From contig NZ_LR590484.1 in the NCBI RefSeq assembly GCF_901482695.1, forward strand, positions 1,736,001 to 1,800,000: a stretch of DNA of 64,000 nt, read 5' to 3'. The stretch is from Sphingobacterium thalpophilum (GTDB lineage: Bacteria; Bacteroidota; Bacteroidia; Sphingobacteriales; Sphingobacteriaceae). Positions within the stretch are counted from its first letter, which is position 1. Every line of letters begins with the position of its first letter. The notes beneath the pieces are model-generated. The model worked only from the letters and a program-made list of their open reading frames with translations. It ran no database searches and was not told where the DNA came from. The position numbers and the translations under genes were made by a program. Below are positions 53,855 through 63,489 of this stretch, one piece after another.

Positions 53855-54606
53855 TGGAACAAACCGTAGAACAAAAATTGAAAGCATTATGGCTTTTGCA
53901 AGCCATACATACTAAAATAGACAAGATTCGCCAGGTTCGTGGCGAGTTGCCTATGGAAGTTGCAGATCTTGAAGATGAGATTGCGGGTTTAGAAACTCGT
54001 ATCGAGAAGATCAGAACGGACTTAGACGATTTAGAAGATTCGATCGTTAAGCGCAAAAACATGATTAAAGATGCTCAGGCTGCTATCAAAAAATATGAGT
54101 CGCAGCTCAATGAGGTTAAAAACAATCGTGAATACGACGCTATTTCAAAAGAAATTGAAATCCAAGGACTTGAAATTCAAGTCTGTGAAAAGAGAATCAA
54201 AGAAGCTGAGTTTGAGATTCGTAACAAAACAGAAAACTATGATGCTACGGTAAGTAATCTTGAATATAGCAAAAACGAACTTGAGGGTAAAAAGAAGGAA
54301 TTGGAGACAATTACTGCTGAGACTCAAAAGGAAGAGGATGCCTTATTGGCTAAGGCATCTGAAGCTGAAGCGAATATTGAAGAACGTCTGGTTAAAGTGT
54401 ATTATCGTCTGCGTAATTCTTTCAAAAATGGCCTGGCTGTTGTTTCCATTGACCGTGACAGCTGTTCAGGATGTCACAATAAAATCCCAGCTCAGATGCA
54501 ATCTGAGATTCGTCAGCGCAAAAAAATCATAATCTGCGAACACTGCGGTCGCGTATTGGTTGATGAAGGTATCGTATTGGAAATTGAACAAGAATACGGT
54601 TTTTAA
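53854..54606 (+). CDS. C4-type zinc-ribbon coiled-coil protein
   Basis: A 250-residue cytoplasmic protein: long coiled coil from about residue 20 to 175 (rich in Glu, Lys, Ile), then a zinc ribbon CSGCHNKIP ... CEHCGRVLV with four Cys (about 204, 207, 228 and 231). It matches the DUF164/zf-RING_7 family (CT398 type), linked to flagella/type III or to RNA binding in some bacteria. Its ATG overlaps the Nif3-like stop; the pairing is conserved in Bacteroidota, suggesting a joint role. Confidence 0.88.
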   Translation: MEQTVEQKLKALWLLQAIHTKIDKIRQVRGELPMEVADLEDEIAGLETRIEKIRTDLDDLEDSIVKRKNMIKDAQAAIKKYESQLNEVKNNREYDAISKEIEIQGLEIQVCEKRIKEAEFEIRNKTENYDATVSNLEYSKNELEGKKKELETITAETQKEEDALLAKASEAEANIEERLVKVYYRLRNSFKNGLAVVSIDRDSCSGCHNKIPAQMQSEIRQRKKIIICEHCGRVLVDEGIVLEIEQEYGF

Positions 54607-54625
54607 TCTGACTCACAGTATATAG

Positions 54626-54653
54626 GCCCTGCTCAGCGAGCAGGGCTTTTTTT
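54626..54653 (+). terminator. terminator after the Nif3/zinc-ribbon pair
   Basis: Arms GCCCTGCTC and GAGCAGGGC around a three-base loop, then seven T. Confidence 0.9.
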
Positions 54654-54707
54654 GTTCTTTTTTATGCAACTTTGTTGATATAAGTAACTAATCAATCGGC
54701 AAAATCG

Positions 54708-54715
54708 TAGCTTTG
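54708..54715 (+). promoter_or_regulatory. TAnnTTTG -7 element before the tricorn-like gene
   Basis: TAGCTTTG, a perfect -7 match, 28 bases before the ATG at 54743. No clear -33. Confidence 0.45.
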
Positions 54716-54742
54716 CATATAAATTTTAACCACTAAATATTT

Positions 54743-57700
54743 ATGAAGAAAACTCATTTCAAGTTTATCGCAGCGTTTTTGGTAGGAACAGCCATTCCAA
54801 ATGCTAAAGCGCAAGAGACTTTATTACTTCGAAACCCGAGCATCAGTGTCAACAATATTGCTTTCGTATATGGTGGAGACATCTGGATAGCAGACAAAAA
54901 TGGAACCAATCCCCGCCGTCTGACAACTAATCCCGGAGTCGAACAAAATCCGATATTTTCGCCCGATGGCAAGAAAATCGCATTTACGGGTAATTATGAT
55001 GGTAATACGGATGTATACGTCATGCCCATTGAGGGCGGAGAACCGAAGCGGATTACCTATCATCCAGCCTCAGATGTACTACGTGGCTGGCTAAATAACG
55101 ATGAAGTGTATTACACGACATCGCGCGATTTTACTTATGCTTTGAGTCCCCGGTTGTACAGTTCTCATATTCAGCGGCTGGGTATGGATAAGGCACTGAT
55201 GATGCCAGAAGCTACGCAGGGCAGCCCCTCTCCGGACGGACGCTATTGGGCATATATTAAAAATACTGATCCTACCGAACGTGATCGCGTAGCATTTAAA
55301 CGGTATAGGGGTGGTGGTATGCCAACGATCTGGATTTTTGATACAAAGACTAAGGAAATCGAAGCAATTCCACATGTTAAAAGCAACGATGTTAAGCCGT
55401 TATGGTTGGGCAATAAAGTATATTTTCTCTCAGATCGTGATAAAATAGTAAATATCTTCAGCTATGATACCAAATCCAAGAAAGTTGAAAAATTAACTGA
55501 TTTTAGAGATTACGACATTCGTTCCTTGAATGGAAATGGAAATGATCTGATTTTTGAGTACGCGGGAAGACTGAATACATTGAGTCTGGAGACAAATAAA
55601 GTCAGTACTTTGCATGTCTCTGTCAATACAGATGCGATGTTTAAGCGTCCTTTTTATAAAAATATGAAAGACGATATTCGCTATGCAACGTTATCTCCTA
55701 CTGGGCAGCGGGCGCTATTTGAAGCTCGGGGCGAGATTTTCACTGTCCCCAAAGAAAAAGGGGAAGCCCGTAATCTCTCCAATTCCCCCGGATCCCATGA
55801 GCGGTTTCCAGACTGGTCACCTAATAGTAAATGGGTTTCATATATATCCGATAAGAATGGATCTTATCAGTTGGTATTGGTGGATCAATTTGGTAAAGAT
55901 CAACCTCTGTACTTTAATCTGGGGCAAAGTAATTTTTATTTCGAACCTACTTGGTCTCCGGATTCGAAGAAGTTGTTTTATAATGACGCACATCTTAATC
56001 TCTATTACATAGACATTGCTTCTAAAGCCATTGTAAAGGTAGCGGATGATAAACTAAGCGGGCAGACGGGTAGAGTATCCAACCATTTTCAGCCCAGCTG
56101 GTCTCCGGATTCTAAATGGATTTCCTATATCCGTACCCTGGAAAACGGTGTGCCCGCTGTGTTTATGTACCATTTAGATACGAAGAAAACACAACAGATT
56201 ACAGACGGAATGAGTTCTGTTCGTAGTACTGCTTTCTCCCAAGATGGTAAATATCTCTTTTTTACAGCGAGTACCAATACCGGTTTAACCAATTCTGGTC
56301 TGCATATGTCAGCAACACAGCGTAACGTTGATTATACTGTTTATGCCTTTATCCTTTCGAGCAAAACGCCTTCTTTCTTTAAAAACGAAAGCGATGAAGA
56401 ACAGATACGTGATGATAGAGCTGAAAAATCAGAGGTACCAGAGGACAAGAAGACCGCAAGAGTGAAGGAGAACGATAAAAAGGCACCTAAGAAAGATAAG
56501 AAGGAAGAAGCTCCCACAACTAGGCCCGTAGATAAATCCATTGAGGTCGATTTTGATCGCATTGAAAACCGAATCGTAGCACTGCCTTTACCTGTGGGCT
56601 CTTATTGGAGCTTAAATGGGCAGGTTCCTAATCAGCTAACTTACCAGCGCGGAGGCACTATAGGTGCCTACGATTTTAAAGACCTGGAAAATAAAACCTT
56701 AGTCGAGAATGCTCGTAGTTTTGCAATCAGTGCAGACGGCAAAAGAATGTTGTATCAGACGAGCAACGGCTATAATATTGTTCCTGCGGGTCAGAAAGTA
56801 GCATCTCCGACAACAGGTGCAGTCAAATTGGATGGTATCCAGCAACTAGTAGATCCTGTAGCTGAATGGAAACAAGTTTTTCATGAGGTATGGGCTATGC
56901 AAAAAGAATATTTCTATGTAGAAAACATGCATGGTGCTGACTGGAACGCTATGAAAACGAAATATGAAAAATTTCTTCCATTTGTTAGTCATCGCTCGGA
57001 TTTGGGCTATCTATTAAACGAAATGATGGGGGAAATGGTTGTCGGACACAATTATATTTATCCGGGCGATCAACCTTCTACCCCTTCGGTATCTGTGGGG
57101 GTGCTGGGCGCCGATTATGCAGTCAAAAACGGGTATTATCAAATAGCCAAAATATTTACACGGCTGGAATGGAATCCTTCATTTAAAGCGCCTTTAGCCG
57201 AGCCGGGATTGAATATTAAAGAAGGAGACTATATCGTTGCAGTAAATGGTATTGAATTAACAGAAGATAGGGATATCTATAGCCTTTTTGACAATACAGT
57301 CGGCAAACAGGTTTCATTAAAGGTCAACTCCAAGCCTTCTCTTGTGGGCGCTCGGGAAGTGGTGGTGAAACCTATTTCGTTCAGTGATGAGATGAGCCTG
57401 CGGAGTATGGAATGGGTAGAACGCAACCGTAAGAGAGTAAATGACCTGAGTAATGGTCAGATCGCTTATGTTTACATGCCTAATACGGGTCCTGAGGGAT
57501 ATACCTACTTCAACCGTTACTACTTCTCCCAAATGGATAAAAAAGCTTTATTGATGGACGAAAGAAACAATGGCGGTGGCTGGGTAGCAGATTATGTCAT
57601 CGATCTGTTGTCGCGGGAATTAATTTCTGGCTGGGGTATCCGCGATGGAAGAGGATTTACGACTCCGGGCAATGGAATTTATGGGCCGAAAGCCATGATT

Positions 57701-58060
57701 ATCAATGAAAATGCTGGTTCTGGTGGTGATATGATGCCATATATGTTCCGTTTCAAGGGACTTGGTAAGCTGGTTGGACGTACGACAATGGGCATTTTGG
57801 TTGGAATTAGTGGTTATCCGCCGCTTTTGGATGGTGGCCGTATCACTTCTCCAAATTTCGGTGTATATGATCTTAATGGGAATTGGATTATCGAAAACGA
57901 AGGTGTGGCACCGGACGTGTTCGTAGAACAGCTGCCAAAAGACCTCTTGGAGGGCCGTGATCCACAATTGGAAACGACAGTCAAGATTTTGCTGGAAGAG
58001 ATGAAGACTTATCCATACAAAAATCTACAAAAACCTGTAGATCCAATCCGTGTTAATTAG
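54743..58060 (+). CDS. exported S41 family peptidase, tricorn protease-like
   Basis: A 1105-residue protein with signal peptide MKKTHFKFIAAFLVGTAIPNAKAQ. The first 550 residues are TolB-like beta-propeller repeats (NPIFSPDGKKIAFTGN, FPDWSPNSKWVSYIS, SWSPDSKWISYIR). A Lys/Glu-rich linker (about 555-600) precedes the S41 part: tail-specific protease-like core from 710, a PDZ-like stretch (VSVGVLGADYAVKNGYY), and the nucleophile in ENAGSGGDMM (S near 992). It is like archaeal tricorn. Substrates are unknown, probably peptides in the periplasm. Monocistronic. Confidence 0.93.
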   Translation: MKKTHFKFIAAFLVGTAIPNAKAQETLLLRNPSISVNNIAFVYGGDIWIADKNGTNPRRLTTNPGVEQNPIFSPDGKKIAFTGNYDGNTDVYVMPIEGGEPKRITYHPASDVLRGWLNNDEVYYTTSRDFTYALSPRLYSSHIQRLGMDKALMMPEATQGSPSPDGRYWAYIKNTDPTERDRVAFKRYRGGGMPTIWIFDTKTKEIEAIPHVKSNDVKPLWLGNKVYFLSDRDKIVNIFSYDTKSKKVEKLTDFRDYDIRSLNGNGNDLIFEYAGRLNTLSLETNKVSTLHVSVNTDAMFKRPFYKNMKDDIRYATLSPTGQRALFEARGEIFTVPKEKGEARNLSNSPGSHERFPDWSPNSKWVSYISDKNGSYQLVLVDQFGKDQPLYFNLGQSNFYFEPTWSPDSKKLFYNDAHLNLYYIDIASKAIVKVADDKLSGQTGRVSNHFQPSWSPDSKWISYIRTLENGVPAVFMYHLDTKKTQQITDGMSSVRSTAFSQDGKYLFFTASTNTGLTNSGLHMSATQRNVDYTVYAFILSSKTPSFFKNESDEEQIRDDRAEKSEVPEDKKTARVKENDKKAPKKDKKEEAPTTRPVDKSIEVDFDRIENRIVALPLPVGSYWSLNGQVPNQLTYQRGGTIGAYDFKDLENKTLVENARSFAISADGKRMLYQTSNGYNIVPAGQKVASPTTGAVKLDGIQQLVDPVAEWKQVFHEVWAMQKEYFYVENMHGADWNAMKTKYEKFLPFVSHRSDLGYLLNEMMGEMVVGHNYIYPGDQPSTPSVSVGVLGADYAVKNGYYQIAKIFTRLEWNPSFKAPLAEPGLNIKEGDYIVAVNGIELTEDRDIYSLFDNTVGKQVSLKVNSKPSLVGAREVVVKPISFSDEMSLRSMEWVERNRKRVNDLSNGQIAYVYMPNTGPEGYTYFNRYYFSQMDKKALLMDERNNGGGWVADYVIDLLSRELISGWGIRDGRGFTTPGNGIYGPKAMIINENAGSGGDMMPYMFRFKGLGKLVGRTTMGILVGISGYPPLLDGGRITSPNFGVYDLNGNWIIENEGVAPDVFVEQLPKDLLEGRDPQLETTVKILLEEMKTYPYKNLQKPVDPIRVN

Positions 58061-58131
58061 TCCATAGAAGCATTGGAAATACCTTTAATAAATAAACTGA
58101 TCCGGTGAAAAGCCGGCCTAACATTTTCATC

Positions 58132-58165
58132 AAAAGGGGCACATTCTGCTGAATGTGCCCTTTTT
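58132..58165 (+). terminator. terminator of the tricorn-like gene
   Basis: Arms GGGCACATTC and GAATGTGCCC with TGCT loop, then five T; about 70 bases after the stop. Confidence 0.85.
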
Positions 58166-58301
58166 AATCTATTATCTACTGATCGACCAGCCTGTTCATC
58201 CCCAGAATTAATGCTGATTTTAAGTAAATAAAAGACAGAATTGCTTGGATATATGCCCTGAACAGCCTTTTATTCTTATCTTTAAAGCATATTTAATAAA
58301 A

Positions 58302-59225
58302 ATGCATCCCGAACGAACAACACATCCTCTTCAGTCTTTATTACGTTTGATTCTGATGATTATCGGATTTACCTTTCTATCCCAGGTAATCTATATCCTA
58401 TTGCTTTTCTTTTATTATAAATTTACAGGGCAAGACTTTTCGTTGAGTATCGTGATGCAAGGTTCCGCCAACGAAATGCGATTTCTGTTATTAATGAGCA
58501 GCTTAGGTTCTTTTGTCGTGCCTGCATACCTGATGAACACGCGTGAGGGGTACGGTATCTCGTATTTCAGACGGGAAACTAAGGGTAGGCCAGAGCAGTT
58601 TGCTTATATATTTCTTGCCATGTTGGCATTTATGCCGCTCATGAATGCTATTGGGCACTGGAACGAATCGATGCAACTGCCGGATGCTATGGAGTCAGTA
58701 CAGCGTTGGATGGAGCAGAGTGAGAGAGAATCGGGAGAGCTTATCAAAAGCATCATTATGGAATCAGCTATCGCTGGCTTCCTGTTCAACATTCTGGTAT
58801 TGGCGTTAGTCCCTGCCATAGGTGAAGAACTTTTGTTTCGGGGTGTATTGCAACATATCGTCGCACGATGGATTGCCAATCCGCATATGGTGATCTGGAT
58901 AGTGGCTATTGTTTTCAGTGCGATACATTTGCAATTTTTTGGCTTTATACCGCGGATGCTGTTAGGCGCATTTTTCGGTTATCTGTATCTGTGGAGCAAG
59001 AATATCATACTTCCTATATTTGGGCATTTTGTCAATAATGCAAGTGCTACCGTCATGGCTTTTTATTATGCGCGAAATGGGAAGAGCTATGACGAACTCA
59101 ATGCCTTTGAGCCTCAATCTTGGTGGATATATGTTGTAGCCTTCGTTTTTACTGTTATTTTTGTATTCTTATTTTATATGTCAACCCAAAAAGAAAATCA
59201 TGGAGAACGATTGGAAGAGAATTAA
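58302..59225 (+). CDS. CPBP family intramembrane metalloprotease
   Basis: A 307-residue polytopic membrane protein of the CPBP (Abi, Rce1-type) family. The first helix runs 18-40. The glutamate motif is GEELLFRGVLQ near residues 174-184 (EExxxR), with His in SAIHLQFFG near 207 and FGHFVNNAS near 240. Such proteins cut or process CaaX-like or bacteriocin-related peptides. The start is the ATG reading MHPERTTH; a longer frame is unlikely. It overlaps the DUF2007 gene by 26 bases. Confidence 0.88.
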   Translation: MHPERTTHPLQSLLRLILMIIGFTFLSQVIYILLLFFYYKFTGQDFSLSIVMQGSANEMRFLLLMSSLGSFVVPAYLMNTREGYGISYFRRETKGRPEQFAYIFLAMLAFMPLMNAIGHWNESMQLPDAMESVQRWMEQSERESGELIKSIIMESAIAGFLFNILVLALVPAIGEELLFRGVLQHIVARWIANPHMVIWIVAIVFSAIHLQFFGFIPRMLLGAFFGYLYLWSKNIILPIFGHFVNNASATVMAFYYARNGKSYDELNAFEPQSWWIYVVAFVFTVIFVFLFYMSTQKENHGERLEEN

Positions 59226-59409
59226 AATATTTACGAACGCCATTGAAGCTGAGATTGTCAAACAAATGCTTGAGGAAAACGGTATCCCTGCAGTGGTGTT
59301 GAACAAGCAGGATTCTTCCTATCTGTTCGGGAAAATCGAACTCTATGTCAATGAAAACGCTATAGAGATCGCCGAAAGATTGATTGAGGAAGCGGAAGGA
59401 GATCGTTAA
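59200..59409 (+). CDS. DUF2007 domain protein
   Basis: A 69-residue cytoplasmic protein with the DUF2007 (putative signal-transducing, PII-like) fold: WKRIKIFTNAIEAEIVKQMLEENGIPAVVLNKQDSSY, then YVNENAIEIAERLIEEAE. The ATG at 59200 overlaps the CPBP end by 26 bases, and the stop is one base before cdsA, so it is the middle of a tightly packed unit. Role unknown. Confidence 0.82.
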   Translation: MENDWKRIKIFTNAIEAEIVKQMLEENGIPAVVLNKQDSSYLFGKIELYVNENAIEIAERLIEEAEGDR

Positions 59410-59410
59410 T

Positions 59411-60211
59411 ATGAAAACAAGAGCAATAACGGGAATCTTTTTTGTTGTTATAATGGTGGTGTCCACGTTGTTGGGGCCCTTTGTATTCAACGCATTTTAT
59501 ACATTACTCAGCGCTTGGTGTCTTTATGAGTTTTATGGCATTGTGACATCAGACGAGCGGTCGCCAAATAAAATGCTTGGTATCGTCATTAACCTGACTT
59601 TGTTCGTGCTGGGATCACTAGTCGCAATGAATCTGTTACAGGCCAGATTCCTATGGCTGATTGTTCCGTTGATTAGTCTGACCTACTTGGTTTCCCTTTT
59701 TCAGAAGCGGGTTTTTCCATTTAATGACATTGCCTATACCTTTTTGGGAATCGGTTACGTTAGCCTACCCTTTTTCCTGTTTGCCAAGCTCGGATTCATC
59801 CAAGGAGATTTTAACCATTACATCCCCTTGGGATTTTTGATTTTGCTCTGGACCAATGATACAGGAGCCTATCTTGCAGGAAGAAGTTTTGGTAAGCATA
59901 AATTATTTGAACGAATCTCTCCCAAAAAGACCTGGGAAGGTTTTTTCGGTGGATTTATTTTGGCGATTGTTGTGGCTATAAACCTGCATAAATACTTTGC
60001 AACCTTACCACTCTGGCAATGGATTACCGTAGCTGCAGTCATTAGTATCATCGGTACATTGGGGGATCTGGTGGAATCGATGTTAAAGCGGAGTCTGCAC
60101 GTCAAGGATTCGGGCAATATTCTTCCGGGGCATGGCGGTTTTTTGGATCGTTTTGATGGTCTTTTACTGGCAGCGCCTATCGTGTATATATTCTTAATCT
60201 TAATTGCTTAA
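59411..60211 (+). CDS. cdsA: phosphatidate cytidylyltransferase
   Basis: A 266-residue membrane enzyme making CDP-diacylglycerol from phosphatidate and CTP. The C-terminal signature SMLKRSLHVKDSGNILPGHGGFLDRFD near residues 219-245 fits the CDS family pattern in full, and SPKKTWEGFFGG comes before. About seven hydrophobic helices. The start MKTRAITGIFF is chosen since it follows the DUF2007 stop by one base. Confidence 0.95.
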   Translation: MKTRAITGIFFVVIMVVSTLLGPFVFNAFYTLLSAWCLYEFYGIVTSDERSPNKMLGIVINLTLFVLGSLVAMNLLQARFLWLIVPLISLTYLVSLFQKRVFPFNDIAYTFLGIGYVSLPFFLFAKLGFIQGDFNHYIPLGFLILLWTNDTGAYLAGRSFGKHKLFERISPKKTWEGFFGGFILAIVVAINLHKYFATLPLWQWITVAAVISIIGTLGDLVESMLKRSLHVKDSGNILPGHGGFLDRFDGLLLAAPIVYIFLILIA

Positions 60212-60218
60212 ATTCGTT

Positions 60219-60890
60219 ATGGCCTACATTCAAAAATCGACCTTTGATTTTCTCAGCGAACTGAAGGAAAATAATTCGCGTGAATGGTTTACTGAAAACC
60301 GCAATCAATATGAAGCTGCCTTGGCAGATGTCCGTGTTTTTTTGACAGAGTTAATCGCTGCACTGAGCGAAATCGATCCGAAAATCAACACGTCCATACA
60401 AGCCAATAAATGTTTATTCCGCATTTACAGAGATACGCGTTTTTCAAATGATAAAACACCTTATAAAACTTGGTTTGGAGCTGGCATATCTGTCGATGGA
60501 CGTAAATTACAGGGACCTGAATACTACATTCATATTGGTGCTGAAAACTCATTTATAGCTTGTGGATATTGGCGGCCTGAAAAACAACACCTTGATGCCA
60601 TTAGACAGGAAATTGACTATAATGGGGAGCAGCTGACAAAAATTATAAATCAAGTTTTAGAAGACGGAAAGATTACACTTTACAAGGAAGATCTGCTAAA
60701 ACGTGCTCCTGCCGGTTATGGAGAAGATAATCCCTATATTGATCTGATCAAGTTAAAGAGCTTTGTTTTGGATCAGCCTTTAACAGTTAATGCGCTTTCA
60801 GGCAAAAACGCTCTGCAAGATATTGTTACTTCTTACAAAAGAATGCTTCCGTTTAAAGAGTTTTTACACGAAGCGATAGCGGGTGATTAG
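60219..60890 (+). CDS. DUF2461 family protein
   Basis: A 223-residue cytoplasmic protein. The start STFDFLSELKENNSREWFTENRNQYE, the middle FRIYRDTRFSNDKTPYKTWFGAG and YYIHIGAENSFIACGYWRPEKQ are typical DUF2461. Family function unknown. It begins seven bases after cdsA and ends exactly next to the anmK stop on the other strand (TAG and CTA touch), with no room for a terminator. Confidence 0.88.
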   Translation: MAYIQKSTFDFLSELKENNSREWFTENRNQYEAALADVRVFLTELIAALSEIDPKINTSIQANKCLFRIYRDTRFSNDKTPYKTWFGAGISVDGRKLQGPEYYIHIGAENSFIACGYWRPEKQHLDAIRQEIDYNGEQLTKIINQVLEDGKITLYKEDLLKRAPAGYGEDNPYIDLIKLKSFVLDQPLTVNALSGKNALQDIVTSYKRMLPFKEFLHEAIAGD

Positions 60891-62087
60891 CTATTGTGGT
60901 AAACTTATTTTGCCCATACATATTGCAGGAGAATCTTTGATGTTGGCGACATGGGATCTGTTGCCAGCGAGTGTTTCGTTAGCCAATAGAGCAAAGAGCA
61001 GGGCTTCTTTCGCATCAGGATCAATGCCTAAAGCATCAAAGCTCAATACTGCTATTTTACCCAGTTTCCCCTTGATATGGTCTACAAGCAAGGGGTTATG
61101 TAGCCCGCCCCCACTGATATATACGGCAACATTATCTAATCCGGCGGACTGCTTTTGGATGGCATTGACTATGGCCTGTGCCGAAAAGCGGTTAAGCGTA
61201 GCCATTACATTTTGTGCCGATAGCTCAAGTGTACCCGACTTTTGCTGCGCTTTTCTAAGATAGGATAAGTTAAAGAGTTCAGGTCCTGTCGTTTTTGGGA
61301 AATCCAATGAAAGGAATTCCTCGGATAATAGCTGTTCTAATAGGCCATTATGAACACTGCCTTTTTTAGCGGTTGTGGCATCTTTATCCATCTCTACGCC
61401 GAAATGAGCTTTCATGAATTGGTTCATCAAGGTATTGCCTGGCCCCAGATCCGTAGCATACGCTTTTAACTCGCTGTACTGGTTTGGGATGAATGTAAAA
61501 TTGGAAATACCGCCAATATTGAGCAAAAATCGATTTTCTGTCGGATGAGAAAACAGTAAGTAATCTCCATAGGCCGCTAATGGAGCGCCTTCTCCCCCAG
61601 CGGCAATGTGCTTTTGCCTAAAGTCGGAAAGGGTGATTATCCCTGTATCTACCGCAATATGATCCCCATCCCCTATCTGTAGTGTACTATTGGGCCAGCC
61701 GAGGTCTTTTGTCAGTGACTGTGGGGCGTGATAGACCGTTTGTCCATGGCTTGCGATGCAGTCGATTTCAGCTGCGGAGATACCCCAAGCTTGGAGAGCT
61801 TGGTTGATCAGCCTGGCATGCACAATACCTACATAAGCGTTTAGCCCTGAGAATACTTGCTGGTCGATTATTCGCTTTGCAAAAATTTCGCGTACTTTCG
61901 AACGGAAATCCTCCTCATAATCCATGGTGATGAACTTTTCTAAGCTTATTTTGCTTTTTTTTCCAGCATTTTCTATTCTGCACAAGGCAATATCAAGTCC
62001 ATCAAGGGACGTACCAGACATCAAGCCAATTATCCGGCGTTCTTTTTTTTTCGCGATCTCGTAAAGCTTAGTAATTTGAGGATTCAT
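60891..62087 (-). CDS. anmK: anhydro-N-acetylmuramic acid kinase
   Basis: A 398-residue sugar kinase that opens and phosphorylates 1,6-anhydro-MurNAc in cell-wall recycling. The N-terminal RRIIGLMSGTSLDGLDIALCRIE, the ASHGQTVYHAPQ and LLNIGGISNFTFIP motifs, ATDLGPGNTLMNQF and the late VYISGGGLHNPLLVDHI match. Complete. Divergent from gcvH with about 100 bases between. Confidence 0.95.
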   Translation of the reverse strand: MNPQITKLYEIAKKKERRIIGLMSGTSLDGLDIALCRIENAGKKSKISLEKFITMDYEEDFRSKVREIFAKRIIDQQVFSGLNAYVGIVHARLINQALQAWGISAAEIDCIASHGQTVYHAPQSLTKDLGWPNSTLQIGDGDHIAVDTGIITLSDFRQKHIAAGGEGAPLAAYGDYLLFSHPTENRFLLNIGGISNFTFIPNQYSELKAYATDLGPGNTLMNQFMKAHFGVEMDKDATTAKKGSVHNGLLEQLLSEEFLSLDFPKTTGPELFNLSYLRKAQQKSGTLELSAQNVMATLNRFSAQAIVNAIQKQSAGLDNVAVYISGGGLHNPLLVDHIKGKLGKIAVLSFDALGIDPDAKEALLFALLANETLAGNRSHVANIKDSPAICMGKISLPQ

Positions 62088-62187
62088 GACCTAAAAATAA
62101 ACACAAAAATCTTATGATGAATATCATTTTTGACAATTGAAGATATTTTGTAACTTCACGGCATTAAAAATCAAAAAATTAGATACA

Positions 62188-62568
62188 ATGAATTTTCCAG
62201 CAGAATTGAAATACACCAAAGATCACGAATGGATTCGTGTTGAAGGTGATGAAGCAGTTGTAGGGATTACCGATTTCGCTCAACGTGAATTGGGGGACAT
62301 CGTTTTTGTTGATATTAACACTGTGGGTGAGGAAATTGCCGCAAACGAAGTCTTTGGTACAATCGAAGCCGTAAAAACAGTTTCTGATTTGTTTTTACCG
62401 GTTACAGCAACAATTTTAGCTGTTAATGAGGCAATTGATGCGTCTCCTGAATTGGTTAATTCTGATCCATATGGCGAGGGCTGGATTGTACGAATTAAAT
62501 TAAACAATGCAGCCGATGTCGATGCATTGCTATCCGCAGAACAATATAAAGAAGAAATAAACGCCTAA
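62188..62568 (+). CDS. gcvH: glycine cleavage system H protein
   Basis: A 126-residue lipoyl carrier between GcvP, GcvT and GcvL. The lipoyl lysine is K63 in [13 protein letters not shown]; the N-terminal [15 protein letters not shown] and the C-terminal [15 protein letters not shown] are standard. The start is [10 protein letters not shown]; the longer frame adds 17 residues unlike GcvH. A strong terminator follows. Confidence 0.97.
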   Translation: MNFPAELKYTKDHEWIRVEGDEAVVGITDFAQRELGDIVFVDINTVGEEIAANEVFGTIEAVKTVSDLFLPVTATILAVNEAIDASPELVNSDPYGEGWIVRIKLNNAADVDALLSAEQYKEEINA

Positions 62569-62582
62569 TGAGCGTATAATAT

Positions 62583-62609
62583 AAAAAAAGGGCTATAAGC
62601 CCTTTTTTT
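62583..62609. terminator. terminator of gcvH, probably bidirectional
   Basis: Arms AAAAAAAGGGCT and AGCCCTTTTTTT with an ATA loop (stem close to perfect), giving A-run and T-run on both sides. Lies between gcvH and the converging DUF6263 gene. Confidence 0.85.
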
Positions 62610-62613
62610 ATAC

Positions 62614-63369
62614 CTATTGGCATTTCAGCACAGTTTTGATTTTTACTTCAGTCATATCGATATCACTCGTCAATTCTGTTATTTTCGTCAGGCAGGTTTG
62701 CTTGTCCAAAATATAGAAGCCTTGGATACTGCCAGCTTGCTTTGCGTCCGGACCAAACATTTTACCTTCTACATTCACCTTATAGCCTTGATCATTCACT
62801 TCAACAAGGGTAAGTTTACTTTCGGCCAGCATTCCTGATTCATCTGATTCTGTTTTCGAAGTCCATGACTCTCCAATACCCACTGGCTGTTCGGGAAGTA
62901 CAGTACTGATATTCTCAAACATACTTTTGTCAAATGGAAGGTTCACCCCCTCCGGCAACGTGATATCCGTCGATTTACCGTACTGATCGATAGAAAGCCT
63001 GACGTTGTTCTCCAATAGCTTGCCAACTGTGGCATGCATTTGTTTAGCAAATTCATTAGCTTCTGGATTTTTTGAATCGTAGGCCATCTCCAGTCCTGCA
63101 CTGTTCATTTTCATGTTAATACCGGTGTACTTGATCTCAAATAAGTAGGTGTCCTCTTTTTTTGCAGTATTAATCATATCGTATCCCATCGTCAAGTCGG
63201 TGGCAATCTGTTGTCCTTGGGTTTCGATATCCATTGTCATGGCTACCTGTTGTGCGATTTTCTTTCCCTCTTCCGGTTTTACCTTGAGCGTATATTTCTG
63301 CTGCGCTGATACAGAAGTTGCAATAAATGCAAATACAGCGATAAGACTTGTCATTGTGCGTTTTTTCAT
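62614..63369 (-). CDS. DUF6263-like exported protein
   Basis: A 251-residue protein with signal peptide MKKRTMTSLIAVFAFIATSVSAQ. The remainder is beta-rich: KYTLKVKPEEGKKIAQQVAMTMDIETQGQ, MGYDMINTAKKEDTYLFEIKYTGI, LPEGVNLPFDKSMFENISTVLPEQPVGIGESW. This layout recalls DUF6263 proteins of Bacteroidota; function unknown. No lipobox, so likely periplasmic. Stands alone between two terminators. Confidence 0.7.
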   Translation of the reverse strand: MKKRTMTSLIAVFAFIATSVSAQQKYTLKVKPEEGKKIAQQVAMTMDIETQGQQIATDLTMGYDMINTAKKEDTYLFEIKYTGINMKMNSAGLEMAYDSKNPEANEFAKQMHATVGKLLENNVRLSIDQYGKSTDITLPEGVNLPFDKSMFENISTVLPEQPVGIGESWTSKTESDESGMLAESKLTLVEVNDQGYKVNVEGKMFGPDAKQAGSIQGFYILDKQTCLTKITELTSDIDMTEVKIKTVLKCQ

Positions 63370-63420
63370 TTTGCTTTCGTTTGTTAATAATTGGACATGT
63401 ACTATACGTGAAAAACTAAA

Positions 63421-63469
63421 TTATATAAAAAATCCCTTTTATCATCGATAAAAGGGATTTTTTATATAA
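63421..63469 (-). terminator. terminator of the E1-beta gene
   Basis: A perfect 23-base stem (63421-63443 with 63447-63469) and a three-base ATC loop. It lies about 20 bases after the E1-beta stop on the minus strand, with A/T runs on both sides. Confidence 0.85.
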
Positions 63470-63489
63470 TTAACTGTAAAATGTCTATG

